From Antedon mediterranea (lineage: Eukaryota > Echinodermata > Crinoidea > Comatulida > Antedonidae), in NCBI RefSeq assembly GCF_964355755.1, contig NC_092675.1:16941312-17005311 (forward strand): DNA of 64,000 nt, given 5' to 3'. A program made the translations under genes and the position numbers. Below, one piece after another: positions 1 to 12,985 of this stretch. Position 1 is the stretch's first letter. Each line of letters begins with the position of its first letter. The notes under the pieces are model-generated. The model saw only the letters and a program-made list of their open reading frames with translations, made no database searches and was not told where the DNA came from.

Positions 1-3000
1 TTACGATACTCGTTCTATAGGCTACCTGCAGTGGATACCAGCTCAATGAGGTTTATGCAATAAAGGAAGATGATGCATGATGATGATTTTTGCATTATAT
101 CCGCCACTCTGACGTGAGCATGGTTTTAGGATAATAATAAAATAATATATATAGATAATATGCCGTTATAAATCAATCTACCGGCCCTACAGTAGGTCTA
201 TGATGTACAAAGATAAATGAGAATAATAATGTATGGATAAATAAGAGTCGACACGATTCTCAAAGTAAAGAGGTAATCTGCACTGATATTTAAACATTTA
301 GATTTACAAACGGCGTATGGATGTGAGACACTGAGTTGTACTTAATTATTTACATTAAATGATTATTATAAATGAAGAAATAAAAGATATTCAAATTATC
401 GGTGACGTATACGTAAATTATATACATTGTTCCACAAAAACACGTGCAGGAGGTGTAGACGTTTTAAACGTATGGTTATTAGTAATAGACGTCATTACCT
501 GGCCACGGACAACGATCGTACATGTTTTGTCCATGATTTGACACACTAATAAGTGCGTGTTTTTTAAAAAGGGGAAACCCCATCTGCAAAATAACGTATT
601 GTTAGAGGAAACAGTTGCACGATCATAGAAGGCGCATCTCCGTCCATATGTCTTATTCGGGGGTTTATTTCAGTAACTCGCCTTTTAACCATCCGCATAT
701 AATGATCATTTTACTAAAAACTCTTTTAAACATAAATAAAAGAAATAAAAACGTGATTTGCCTCAACAATAATCATTATAGGCCTACACTTAATATTATC
801 CTACATAACACATATAAATAAAATAGAAGTAAAAATACTGTAATGTGATCGAATATGGATATGATATAATCTGCCACAGTATGTATAAGTATAAAAATGG
901 ATACGCTGGCTTTACAGGCTATACTGTAGGCCTACATTGTAAAAATTATTTTTTTTAATTCTCTTTTACGTAATTGTTTGCATAATAAAAGACACAGACG
1001 TATATCCTCTATATAAAATATTAATTACAGTACATATAAATAGAGGTAAATTATTATTGCCTAATATAATATTATGCCTAGTATAATATTTTAACGTGTT
1101 TAGAAATGGCCATTTTGAAAGAACACAAAAAAAGAAGGAAAAAAATTATTTTATTAATGATTGAATTAAATATTTTAACCAAAAATATCCACATAAATAA
1201 TTTGGTTCCTAAAAATTATCAATTAGATCTATATAAACGAAGAAAATGTATATCCCGCTAGCATGCATCAAACACGACCAATATCATCAAAAGTATAGCT
1301 CTAGCGGCGTGCCATACAAAATACCGGAAGTTGATTTTATCGTGACCGATTTCAGACGCGACCGACCGACTTTCCCGGACGAATACCCCCACCTCAGCCA
1401 GGCTGTGTGATGGTGTTGCAGCATAGAATTGCTTATTTACCTAGCATCAGGTGATTTAAAACGTTTTGCGATCTAATATAGCCTCTAATAGGTGATATTT
1501 ATGTAGGCGTACACTGTTAGAATATAAATACCTGTATATCTAAAATATATAAGAAAAATATTAGGCATGTTTTCGATTTTTTCTGATTTTACTAACATTT
1601 CGAACCCAAAATAAAATGTCATCACGAAGACATGTGGGCAACGAAATTTCAAATTTTTAATCGGAATTTTTCGTAGAAGATCGTACATTCATTCGTTTTT
1701 TCTATAAAAAAACCAATCAGAGTTAGTAAATTTGTGCGCAAGTTGACCCCTTTTAAACATTTTAAGGGTCACACTTTTCTATTCCCTTAAAATGTCTGCT
1801 GCTCTATAGCGGTGTTGCTAGTCGCTAGCCGTGCCAATTAAAATTGTTAATTTAACAAAATATAGCATTACCAACAATAAAACCTCAATTTGCGTCAATA
1901 AATGTCTGTATTGCGTCAACTAGTATGACCAACCAAGACCTACAAAGAAATACCAAGGCCTGCCAATTTAAAGTGTTAATTTAACGAAATATGATATAGG
2001 CCTAAGCCTATAGAGATACTATAAAAATAAATATACAATATTATATACTATATTAATTTTATCTATGTAACACTGATTATATTTATTATGTCTTCGATAC
2101 CCCAAAATATATCTGAATTCATTTTATTCTACAGTATTAAAAGAATTATTTATATGTACAACAATATACAACAATATAATTATAATCAATGATGTTATAT
2201 AGTTTTATAGAATAAAATACAAAGAGAAACATCATATTTTGTAGATTATCATTCGCACTTTATATGGTACTGTACTGGCAGAGTTGGGTAGGCTTGATAC
2301 TCGATGCAGCTAGCTCCTGTTGTATATGGAAATTTAACATTCTTGGTGTCTATATCGTGCTAAAATTTAGGTTTTATTGTTGGAAAAGCTATTAGAACTT
2401 ATACCATACATATTTCATTAAAGGGGGGTTCCAGGTTTAAAATGAATAGTAAAAAATGTAAAATATATTTGTTTGTCTCTTGAACGGTAAAAGTTTCAAT
2501 TTATATAAGCGCCCAGTGAAGCAGAACGAAGGCTGTGAAATGAGGCCAGATTACAAGTGCAGCTACGGCGATATGACACTGTGTTACAGAATAGGAAATT
2601 CGTGAAATGGTCAATCTTCCGACGACTGGTTAATTATTAACCATATCAATTACTTTTGTAAAATTATACTTATCTAATGTAATTTTAGTCGGTCTTCCCA
2701 ATGTTTATAAAGTCAATTTTCTATGAAAATTCATCAAAACAGTGAAAAATTAGATATGTTTGCACTTTACGTTTGCCGATTTTCGCACTGACTTAGGGAA
2801 AGCCTTCAAAATCAATGAAGCGTAACGTATACATTCCTGCTGAGCGAGGAGAGCGAGACGACGATACACGTGCTCTCTCTGCCCATGCCTGGCATCGTCA
2901 GGTGATAAGCAGATACAGTATACAATACCAAACTGGTCGGTCGAGTATACCCCGTCTATAATCACAACATGAACGATGTACAGTATTTGGTTGAAGGTCG

Positions 3001-6000
3001 ACTCGACCTACCGGAATGGTATAGATAATATAGCTCGAATGAGAGAGTTGGAATATATATTGCTAATTTTAACAAGTGTAGCCTATAGTAAAAGGCCTGG
3101 TAGTATCAATTCGCATAGGGTCTACTCTACACTAGCTAGCTCAATTTTTAACTGGGCCGAATCGGCTAGGTCTCCTTCCTACTACCTGGTCTCCTTCCTA
3201 CTACCTGGTCTACTTGCTTGATGCAGTATCTGCTTTTTTGGAGAGTAAACTAGGCCTATTTTAGGCCTACTTGTAGACGATCGGGACACCATACGTGCGG
3301 ACGGCGATCGGACCTCGTTTTGCTTCAATATTTACAGCCGATTTTGTAGAATGTTTTAGGTTTAGATTGTTTTAGGAGTTTGGTTGATAGGATAGGTTTG
3401 GAATCCACTCAGTTGTGTTATTTATGGGCCAATCGTTTAGTAGGCTAGCTAGGCCCATGATGGGCCCCAATGTTTTAACGTAGCCATCGTGGCATGGAAT
3501 CCCAAGTCAGAATGGCTCTCAACACCCATGAAAAAAAAATGATTTAGGCTAGGCCTAGCCTAGTAGTATGTGAAGCCGATAATACGATCTGTACTATTCG
3601 AGGTATAAAAATAGTATATAATTTAAGACTCCGTAACCTTTTTTGTATTACTAAATAAATGTCAAATAAATATATGCTAGTGCTGTTATTATTACACTTT
3701 AGACCTAGCTCAGAAAATCTACAAAAATTTATTTCACAATGATCGGGCGGTCGTCGTTTGACAGGGGAAATTAGTTAACAAACACAACGTACAGTACATG
3801 ACGTCGCAAGTTTGGAATCCACTGATGACGTGATTTTGTGAATATCTCATGAATATTAATGACCTTCCCTAAAGCTGCTGAAAAATAGACTTTCCATGAA
3901 TTTACCCTAAAATGTATATGAAATTAAATTTTTTAATTTCTCGTTATTACTTCTTCATTCTGACATGTCTATATTGTTATGATATTTTTTATTTAATAAA
4001 TAAACGATATTTAAAAGCAATTTTTAACCCAGAATCCCTCTTTAAATTAAATTTTAAATTGGCAGGGCTTTGTAGGTTTCGGTATTTAGGAGGACCCCTA
4101 GCCTAGTACTAAAGCCTAGTTAGGGCAGCCAGGCCGCCTCCTCTAGCCTACAGTACTGTACACTGTAATAAGTTTGAGCCGACCAACATTTTACAATATT
4201 AACATTAACAACAGAGTGGGTAGCCTAGCCTGGTGTTAGATTAGTACTGTAGTAGAGTAGTAGCTGACTAAAATAATAATTAATAATAATCTAATACAAT
4301 GTTATACTTATTTTTTTAGAATTGATAATAAAACCCATTTCTATAGATTTTCACAATTACCGGTACTGTAAATTGTCAACATTTAAATGAATTTGTTTCT
4401 GTGTATAATAGTAATAATATATGTATTTAAAAATTATTCTCAAATTTGTATTTATATAAAAATGATAACTTAAAAATATACTGCATACTGTATGCCCGAA
4501 CATACTCATTTGTGAGGAGGAAGAGTAGCGTACCACCCACAGACATTAAGGAAATGTATTATGGGCACCACGCTTTTCTCCGATATTATATAATCCCACC
4601 CTCTGAATTTTTGCTAAATTTGGACACAAGACTTTTAATCCCATTATCACCCCAGCCCCTACTTTTTGCCAATTTTTGGTACCCAGTCATATACAGGGGA
4701 TACGATTTTTAGTTCCCAAAACTAAAAATGTGTACCTTGAACTTAAAAATATTCATTAAATTAAGATAATTATTAATTAATTAAATGTGAATGTGATAAA
4801 AGATTGCATTCATAGAAACATTGAGAAAACAAATTAATTATAAGGTGGTAATATAAACAGGTGATGACTCCATCTTGTTACAGTTGACTAAATTAATTAT
4901 TATACCTATGTACATCTTGAGTTCTTCGGGCATAAACATGTTTGTTGTACCTGCTATGCTTGATTTAGCTCTTGAACTTGAACTATTGACCAAAAATAGT
5001 TTAAAATAGTTTAAAAAAATCTAGTATTCTTGCCTGTACCATTGATTTGAAGATTGTTACTGTAGTACTAATACTTTAAGAAACATGACTCTTCTTTACA
5101 ATTTTAAAGTACTATGATATTTTCACATAGCTTTGTTTTGTACAGTACTGTGAACAGTACAGTATCTTTAATATCAAGAATGTAAAATCATTGTATTCAA
5201 CAGTATTGATGTAATTGATAAGCATCCAATTCATGCTATTTAATGATTCATTTTATAAATAATTAAAAAACAACACGATTTTGATGATCTACAGTACTGT
5301 ATGTACTTTGTTGGTTTTGAGCACTCTTTTGTTACAATTCATCGTAAATAAAGATGTATTGTTCCCCAAAAACATGAAAAATTAACATTGATAAAATCAG
5401 AGACTTTAATTAGGCTATTTTGCATTTTAATAAAGTTAATCACTTCAGTTGTAAAAATTAAAGTACATTTGTTTCAGGTAATTTTTTTTTTCTTGATCCA
5501 ATTTTTGGTCAAAATTAAAAGAGAAAATTCAACAACAAATTAAAAAAAAACAACATTTTTTCAGGGGGAAAATATCTTTTAATTGCTAATAAAAAAAATG
5601 TATTAATTTTACTTTAATTTAATTATTAATATCTCCATCATTATATAATTATATTTTTAGTATATAATATAATGTTTATTATTAATTAATCACATTTACA
5701 GTATGTGCGTCTACTGTATCACTACACATTTTGTTGACTGAATTTTCTACTAAACTGTGTTTCAACTTTGTTTAGTATTGACTTTATTTATTCATAGTAA
5801 ATCATCGATCATGTGGTCTTTCTTCTCGGAGGCATTTTTTGGATTTGACAAATGAAGGAAAGTAAAACTGATGCATCCATCGTCGTTTATGCAAGTTATA
5901 TCAAACTAGGTCACTAAAGATTTACGATTGAATTAGTTATGTCACATTAAATGTCCATGAGTGTTGATGGATATTTTATGCTCCTATTTGCATAGCATCT

Positions 6001-9000
6001 TCAATTCACTGATTAAAAAATGTTGCTTTGTTGCTTGGCTATCATTCACACCATACTATAAAATACGCTAAGGCTCAGGATAGGAAACCATACTATCCAA
6101 ACCAGTATTGTGGTACTGTATTGATCGTCAGAGAAGTGTGTGAACCATGCCAGGATTTGAACCAAAAACTACTGTACTTCTAACACATTATTTGTTCAAA
6201 TCTACAGACTATCTTCACTGTACCTAGCAGGATACCAACAATAGCCTTCTGCATTCGTACTACATTATGCAAATTGTACAGAAACTGTACAACTTGTTTA
6301 CCATAGTCTGACATTTAAGTGGGGATATTAACTTACAATTAGGAAGTTTCCGCAGGAGTATGTAAACGTTAACTTTAACTACTCGTCTTGATGTACTAGG
6401 TTTTTTTAAATGCACACAAGTCAGATGTGTACACTGGACCTACGGTTTATAGTCCTTATTCGAGAAGACTTGTTCTACAGTACCACCAGAACCATGGAGC
6501 AAGTGAGCCTTGGACCCTTGCCGATGTTATGGCTACGTATTACGGTTCCACTGTCTTTACCACTCGGCCACTCATTCGCTCGCTCATTCTCTGTTGGCAA
6601 CAATCCATAACTCAATGTAAAAGGGACTGTGTAGGAAATTACACAGATAGCAACCCTGTGGCTATGAATCTGTTATCTTGGACTATAAACATAGAGTACT
6701 TTACAATTTGCATGTTGTCTTTAGTTTTTGCAGCACATTCAGTGAAGTATTATAGTGAATAGAGAGGTTTTGCTACAATACAGTATCATAACCTTGTTTG
6801 TAACTTTTATCGAACAATGAAATTACAGTACTGTATTTTATATTGTATACAATTTACTGTACTGCAGTGTAGTCACTGTTGGTTTACTGTATAATCAAAC
6901 TTGCTAAGTACTTCACCAAAATTTAAAAATCAATCCTGTATTTAAAGTACACTTTTTCTTAGTTTAAATAAGATAAATGGCTAAAGAATAATGTATCTTT
7001 TCTTCCTATAAAATAAAGTATCAGGACAATGTAATTGAATTCTTAAGCTGTTAATTCAATCAGTGTTTGGATTTTAGATAGAATTTAATATTGATTTAGA
7101 TAATTATTAACATATGACTGTGAAGAAACAAAGGGATCTGAGATTTATTAATGGACAAGTTGAATCATTCACTTCCACAAGAACTAACCGGACAACATCC
7201 AATCCTTTCAAAATCATTGAATAATTTCATTCTGTTTCAATATGGCTCATCATAAATTAAAGTAGAGGAATTATGTTTTATTGGTTTATCCGTTTAAAGT
7301 GTGTCATTGTGTTATCTTTTAATATTTCCTGGATACATATGATTGTTGGTATACAGTATACCTGGGAAGCACTGTAGATAGAGTATCAAAGAAATAACAT
7401 ACTATCTGCTGCCAAAAAATTGTACAGTGAGTATTGCCCTCCAAAATCATTAAAAATAAAGATTTATAAAATCAGACTTTGAAAAGGCCATTTTGCAGTT
7501 TTGCATATGAACCCTTATAAAAAGATAAAATAAACAGTTAAATTTAAAAATAAAAACCCTGATTTTTGGTCAAAGTTAAAAAAAAACCAAAATTATAAAG
7601 ATTATTTTTTATGAGGACAATATCTTTTAAAGTAAGAGCACTTAAAAAAAATATTCAAACTGTAATAAAGATACCTTGTACAGTAATGTAGATGGTCGCT
7701 AAAAAGTTTTAATATTAATAAATTTATCAAGATTATTCACAAAATATTTTGTTTACGTTTACTGTTGTACATCATACTGTAGGAGTGATCTGAAAGAGAT
7801 TTAATTTTAAAAGCTTTTTATTTTTAAACTCAACAGTATTTTATACACTTTATTAATTTGTAACATTTCTGTAGTACGGTTTCGGCCTTTTCAATGCACC
7901 TGCTGTAAATACAGCTCTCTGATTTTTTTGTCAAAAGAGATGATTGATTGAACAAATATTAAGAAAAACAGATAAATGCAGAAAAATATCAACAATACAT
8001 TTAACAAAGATATTATGATTCTCATATACAGTACAATGAAAGCAAATCCGGAATTATTTTACAGTACTGTACAGTATGTGTGGCAAGTCATGTTTCCAAT
8101 AGACGATTTTATTGTTTTCAATTACCGGTATATGTAGTTAACAGTGTACAGATATTCAACAGTTTTGGCAAATGGCTTTAGTGAGCATAGAGTATGATGT
8201 CTAGGCCTAGTAGTAATGTTACTAGCTAGGCTTATACAGGGTTTGCTTCAGATTCAATAATATACTGTTAGAAGTGTCTTCCGGTAAAATGATGTTATTG
8301 TTAGTATCTGGATTGTAAATGTGCGTATAAACCGACACTCGATAAACTGGTTAGTGGCTACAGTATGTGTTACAGTTGTACAGTAGTTGTCATGGTGGTG
8401 AATATCATTTATCATGGTGGTGAATAATATCATAATCATAATTGATTGTTATTTGATAAAGCATGAAGTTTTGGATAATATTAAATGCATTTTCCAAATT
8501 GAAATTCTTTTTCATAAGTCATTGTGGCCCGCAACAGTAGCTAACATCATATGTGTTTTCAATGCAAAATTAATTCTGTAATCCATTTCCGTACTTTATG
8601 TCATTTGTTCAATTTATTAACTGTAATTCTTAGTTAAATGTACAATCAATATTTTTGTATCATTCTATCAAATGTAAGTTTCTGTCTTTTAATGTTAAAA
8701 ACAAACGATATATTATGAATATTACAGATTTAATTGTTTTCATATAAGTTTGCTTAAATTATTTATTTGTAATATCCATTCCATCCATCAAGATTATCTG
8801 TGTTTTTATAATTATTTAAATAAAACAACTTTTCCATAAATATTATGCAATACATAGTCAATTATTAAAGATCGGTCTGCCAATAACCTCATCACTGCTT
8901 ATTACTTTCATACAATTTGGGAAAAGTGTTTATCTGTATATGCTCATAAACTGGACTAACTTTCGGCCTAGTACGCAGCGTAGCTAGTATTTACTGTGAA

Positions 9001-9747
9001 CGTTTGGCAGTTATCAGTATATTGACCTCTCGAGTAGGACATCTCGGTACAAAATAAACAAATCAGCTAGTAGAGCAGTAATTCCTGTAGGGCTTGTATG
9101 CTGTTCATTTTACATAAAAATGCTGCACAGTTAAAAAATATCATCAAATATTGTAGAAACTGTATGAAAATCTATATTTTATTTTAAAATCAGTAATGTA
9201 ATCTATACTACCATCCAAGATTTACAAACAAATTTGTTAACTAACTGTACCCTGTTTGATGATGCTATATTAAACCATTGTACTAGATTTTGTTTAAATG
9301 ATATATTTATTTATTGACTGAAAAATTATGTATTTATCATACTACAGTGTTTGAAAGAGTCGATAATACCAAATGTCAGTGCATATTAAAAACAAGCAAA
9401 CACGAGAAGTTTTTACACAGTTTATCTATCCAGCCACAGTTGCAACCGATACAATTTCCTTCTGATAAAAATCATTTACGGAATATGATGCGACAATATG
9501 AATGTAATTTGATTAACGTAAGCATGGTACTGCTTTCTGTTGGTGCCTTGCAGGAAAACGCTAATTAAAATACTAGTCAACTGTTTATCCTGATTTGCAG
9601 AACTAAATAAAAGGCTAACATTTAATGCAAGTATACTACTAGTAATCGTGTTAAGAAAACTAGTTTGAATCGTGTGTTTTTATTTATTGTGAACATCGCT
9701 AAAGTACTGTTAAATAAACATTTAAATTCTAATTGAATATTTTCCAG
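1..9747. other. AT-rich noncoding flank upstream of POMGNT1
   Basis: No gene is recognisable here. The sequence is AT-rich with scattered AGGCCTA words (for example near 3250, 3545 and 4080) and many TACAGTA/TACTGTA words (near 5150, 5285, 6830 and 8060). A somewhat GC-richer patch at about 2530-3500 contains a 19-bp duplication (3171-3208) but no convincing frame. Open frames at 6410-6762 overlap in two phases and resemble no family I know. This could be intergenic DNA, or a 5' UTR intron if the POMGNT1 transcript starts far upstream. Confidence 0.6.
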
Positions 9748-9861
9748 GATTCTAATTTGGTACGAAAGACGACAACGGAAGAATTAGACAAGAGGCAGAA
9801 ACATAGTTTGGATTTATTTTTAATTTGTTGGAAATAATTAATCAAAGTGTCTGAGGAATTG
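9748..9861 (+). other. candidate noncoding (5' UTR) exon
   Basis: The segment is bounded by an acceptor-like TTTTCCAG and a near-consensus donor TTG|GTAAGTG. It contains no ATG, and all three frames carry stops, so it could only be untranslated. It lies on the POMGNT1 strand about 12 kb upstream of the start codon. An acceptor-like TTTTCCCAG sits at 21581-21589, about 120 bp before that start codon, so a spliced 5' UTR is possible. Chance splice-like pairs are common in AT-rich DNA, so the support is weak. Confidence 0.18.
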
Positions 9862-10250
9862 GTAAGTGAAGTCTAAACAAGTATGGTAAATTTGATATTT
9901 TGTTTGCTTAATAATATTTATTGTGTTACTTTTCTGTATAATAGATACTAGTCTCTGCTACATGGGGTCCTTTATGAATACCTGTAAATGTTGTTGTCTG
10001 TATAGTTTCATTCATGACTTTAGGGGAAAATACATCTTGAATTTAATTAGTGCTCATTGTGGATACCATCTAGATATTACCTAATACTAATATAGTGATT
10101 AATTACAGGAATTGGTTAATATCTTCTTTGTGAAATTGAAATAATATTTGAATGAAAAACAGAAAAGTAAAACAGCCTTTTATACAGTTAGTACTTTCTA
10201 CTGTGTAAATTACTAGTCATATGATCAGAGCATTAATCACATCATTTTAT

Positions 10251-10362
10251 GTCTACACTATCAAACTAGTTTGTGTGCCCAAATATGGTAGTGATGTGAT
10301 GTCATAATGTCCATATATGGGTACATCATATTTTCTTGTCACATAAGTTTGATAGTGTAGAC
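10251..10362. mobile_element. short MITE with 16-bp terminal inverted repeats
   Basis: GTCTACACTATCAAAC at 10251-10266 is repeated in inverted orientation at 10347-10362, and partial complementarity continues inward. The 112-bp size, the terminal inverted repeats and the absence of coding sequence fit a non-autonomous DNA transposon. No clear target duplication is visible, so the superfamily is not assigned. A short overlapping open frame on the minus strand is incidental. Confidence 0.6.
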
Positions 10363-11828
10363 AGATCTTTACTTTTATCTGTATAAAGTTAGTGCACAAT
10401 ATCTGCTTTAAATGTTGCTTAATGAGTAGTTCCTTAATGCATGCGATACAGTTAGCATTGAATGATAGCATGAATACGTTGGTGTTTGTTGTTGAATTAT
10501 TGCAGTGTGTTGACATTGATCATCAGTAAGTGACAATGCCTACTGGCATTTAATTAAACTTGATCAGATTCAACTATGAAATGCCTATTGATTTCTAGCA
10601 TTGGAATAATTCGGATGGCCAATAATTTGCTTGCTCTCTCAGTGTCCAGTACAATATTCTTAAATTAAAAGATAAACAAATTTAAAGAAAACACATACAG
10701 TGTTTGCAATGGGTAAAATTGAAATTCAACAACAAGTTAAAGACAACTGTTTATACAATAAACAATTTTAGATTGAACAGTAAAGTTAGGTAAGGTACAG
10801 TGCACTAAAAATTAGTGAAATTAGTAAATTTAAAACCAAAGCTTATTTTCCAACGGTCGTTGTGCCCATTTCCATGCCACCACAAGTCTGAAATACCCAG
10901 TATCTTTTACCTACCTAGTACCCATTTCTTTCACCTGGATGAGGAGGAACAATGTGGATAAAAAACTTATACAGTAGTAATACCAAAACAAAAAATGAAT
11001 TGATGAGTTTTGTACATGTGTGATTATTGTTTAAAGGTTTGCATGATAGAACACAGTTTCGTAATAATTTGTTGTCTCTCTCTTACAGTAATACTCATTC
11101 TACAAATACTGTATAAACTACAGTATACTGTGTTAATTCTCTTTACATTTAGACACAAAAATTCTTTGATTGCAATTTTATTGAACATGAAATTCATATT
11201 TTTCTTTGGAAATAAAAATCAAGGACACTTTCAAGCATTTGATACTTTCACCTGCTTTTAAAAATAAAATTATTTTCTAAGATTCTGTTTATTGTCATTC
11301 AATAAAAATATTTGGATTGTGTTGTTTACAACTTTAACATCTGTTCAAATTAATTACTGTGTGTTCAATTACTTTAATATAAATCTGTATTCGCACTCAT
11401 TCTGTTACTGTGGGATGTTATTTACAGCGAGTTTACACTAATGAAATACAAACATTACTAGGTTCTCCAGTGGCAAGCTATAAAAAGTCTTCACTATAAT
11501 TAGACATGCTTTACATCTATAATTAGGGAAATTCTAGTGGGAGTTCAGCTAGTTTTAGATTTCAGTGGCCGTTCCCTTTGTGTATTATTGCTAGATAATG
11601 ACATTACTGTATCAAGAGAGCAATTTTATCATTCTCTGATACAGTAGTTTGTCAAATTGTCTTGTTTACCAGTTGTCTCCCATTCACAAAGTTGAATTAC
11701 GACCTGGATAGCCTGGTTGATCTAAATTGATCTCTGTTTCAAAAGACATTGTTAGTGTTTTCTGAATGTTCAAGTAATGTACAGTAGTCTTTTGTGACTA
11801 GCTTACCTCAATAAACCGACAAGACCTT

Positions 11829-12212
11829 TCTCCTCCTAGGGCAAAAAATATACAGTACGGCTTTACCATGTTGAAACACCGGTTCTCGTCAGATCAACGA
11901 AGTTAAGCAACCTTAGGCCTTGTTAGAGCTAGGATGGGAGACCATCTAGGAATATTGGATATGGAGCTGAGATCCCGTTAGGCATTTGAAAAGGCATTAC
12001 TGCATCTAGTATCTGCCTCAGATGTATTGGCCCATGCCTTTCCTCTGATCAAGGTGGGCACTGGACGAGAGATGCCCTTGATCAATGTTAGGACCAATCA
12101 AGGTACTTTAAACAGTACTGGCTTTGTTTGTATCAAACCGGTAATTATCGCTGTTGGTTTTGAGTGAACAAAATAAAAAAAATAAAATAAAAAATAACTT
12201 GAATAGTAAAAT
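11829..12212 (+). mobile_element. 5S-rRNA-headed SINE with A-rich tail
   Basis: A 5S-rRNA-like head (11856-11983) is followed by a body of about 185 bp and an A-rich tail at about 12168-12198. The element is flanked by near-identical octamers, AAGACCTT at 11821-11828 and AAGATCTT at 12213-12220, which look like a target-site duplication. The flanks match continuous sequence at 15352-15380, where no 5S segment is present, so that locus behaves as an empty-site relative. SINEs with 5S-derived Pol III promoters (the SINE3 type) are known in fish and other animals; membership in a specific family is not shown here. Confidence 0.65.
11856..11983 (+). pseudogene. 5S rRNA-derived sequence
   Basis: The segment aligns along almost the full length of eukaryotic 5S rRNA. 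Recognisable blocks are TCTCGTCAGATC (5S TCTCGTCTGATC), AGTTAAGCAACCTTAGG (internal-promoter box A region) and GGATGGGAGACCATCTAGG (box C region, 5S GGATGGGAGACCGCCTGG). The many substitutions exclude a functional 5S gene. It is best read as the promoter head of the surrounding SINE. It could also be a lone 5S pseudogene, but the A-rich tail and flanking duplication argue against that. Confidence 0.75.
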
Positions 12213-12263
12213 AAGATCTTGAAAAGAAATTGTGAGGTACTGTATGCATGGGTATGATGGTAT

Positions 12264-12674
12264 GGTTCATGGATGATATCACTGCCTTGGAGGGGCGCTT
12301 GGTTCATGGATGATATCACTGCCTTGGAGGGGCGCTTGGTTCATGGATGATATCACTGCCTTGGAGGGGTGCTTGGTTCATGGATGATATCACTGCCTTG
12401 GAGGGGTGCTCAAGGTTCATGGATGATATCACTGTCTTGGAGGGGCGCTTGGTTCATGGATGATATCACTGCCTTGGAGGGGTGCTTGGTTCATGGATGA
12501 TATCACTGCCTTGGAGGGGCGCTTGGTTCATGGATGATATCACTGCCTTGGAGGGGTGCTTGGTTCATGGATGATATCACTGCCTTGGAGGGGCGCTTGG
12601 TTCATGGATGATATCACTGCCTTGGAGGGGCGCTTGGTTCATGGATGATATCACTGCCTTGGAGGGGCGCTCAA
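12264..12674. repeat. tandem repeat, 37-bp unit, 11 copies
   Basis: Eleven near-identical copies start at 12264, 12301, 12338, 12375, 12414, 12451, 12488, 12525, 12562, 12599 and 12636. The unit contains GATGATATCACTGCCTTGG. Variation is confined to a C/T in GGGGYGCT, one C/T in CTGYCTTGG, and a 2-bp insertion in the fourth unit. Such homogeneity suggests recent expansion or ongoing copy-number change. A diverged single copy of the same motif (CGATACCACTGTCTTGGAGG) lies near 15430 inside a related interspersed repeat. Confidence 0.95.
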
Positions 12675-12711
12675 GGTTTTTGTGGGAGTTTTGGGTATGT
12701 TCAGACTCACA

Positions 12712-12985
12712 GGGCCTGTTTCTGCTGCATAAAAAATAACCGGTTAAAATCGGTGTGAATAAATTAAAATCGGTGTGAATAAATTAACTCCATTTTCTTG
12801 GCAGCAGAAACAGGACACATTTGTGGTAACCGGTTAAAAGGCAGCGCAAAATAACCGGTTAAAAACACCAATTTAAATCGGTGTTAGAACGCCGTTTAAC
12901 CGGTTATCGCTGAGCAATTCTTAGCTGCAACACGAAATAACGGTTTTAGATTGTTGATTGATCTCTCAGCAAATCATATGCTTTG
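12712..12985 (+). mobile_element. PIF/Harbinger-type element, 5' part, AACCGGTT type
   Basis: The segment begins with GGGCCTGTTTCTGCTGC, the terminus shared with the elements at 35.3, 41.4 and 49.0 kb. It contains four AACCGGTT words within about 210 bp and an internal copy of the terminal motif (GGCAGCAGAAACAGGAC, near 12802). From about 12900, GAGCAATTCTTAGCTGCAAC matches the equivalent part of the 35.3 kb element. No 3' terminus was found, so the copy is truncated, and no protein frame remains. The same subfamily appears inverted at 50.7-50.83 kb. Confidence 0.7.

Noticed and set aside
6410-6762. Two overlapping open frames (66 and 111 codons) with fairly normal codon appearance
   Set aside because: Different phases, no recognisable domain, and no convincing splice sites around them.
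12000-12700. CRISPR-like array (regular repeats at 12.26-12.67 kb)
   Set aside because: Units are contiguous without unique spacers and the DNA is eukaryotic; it is a minisatellite.
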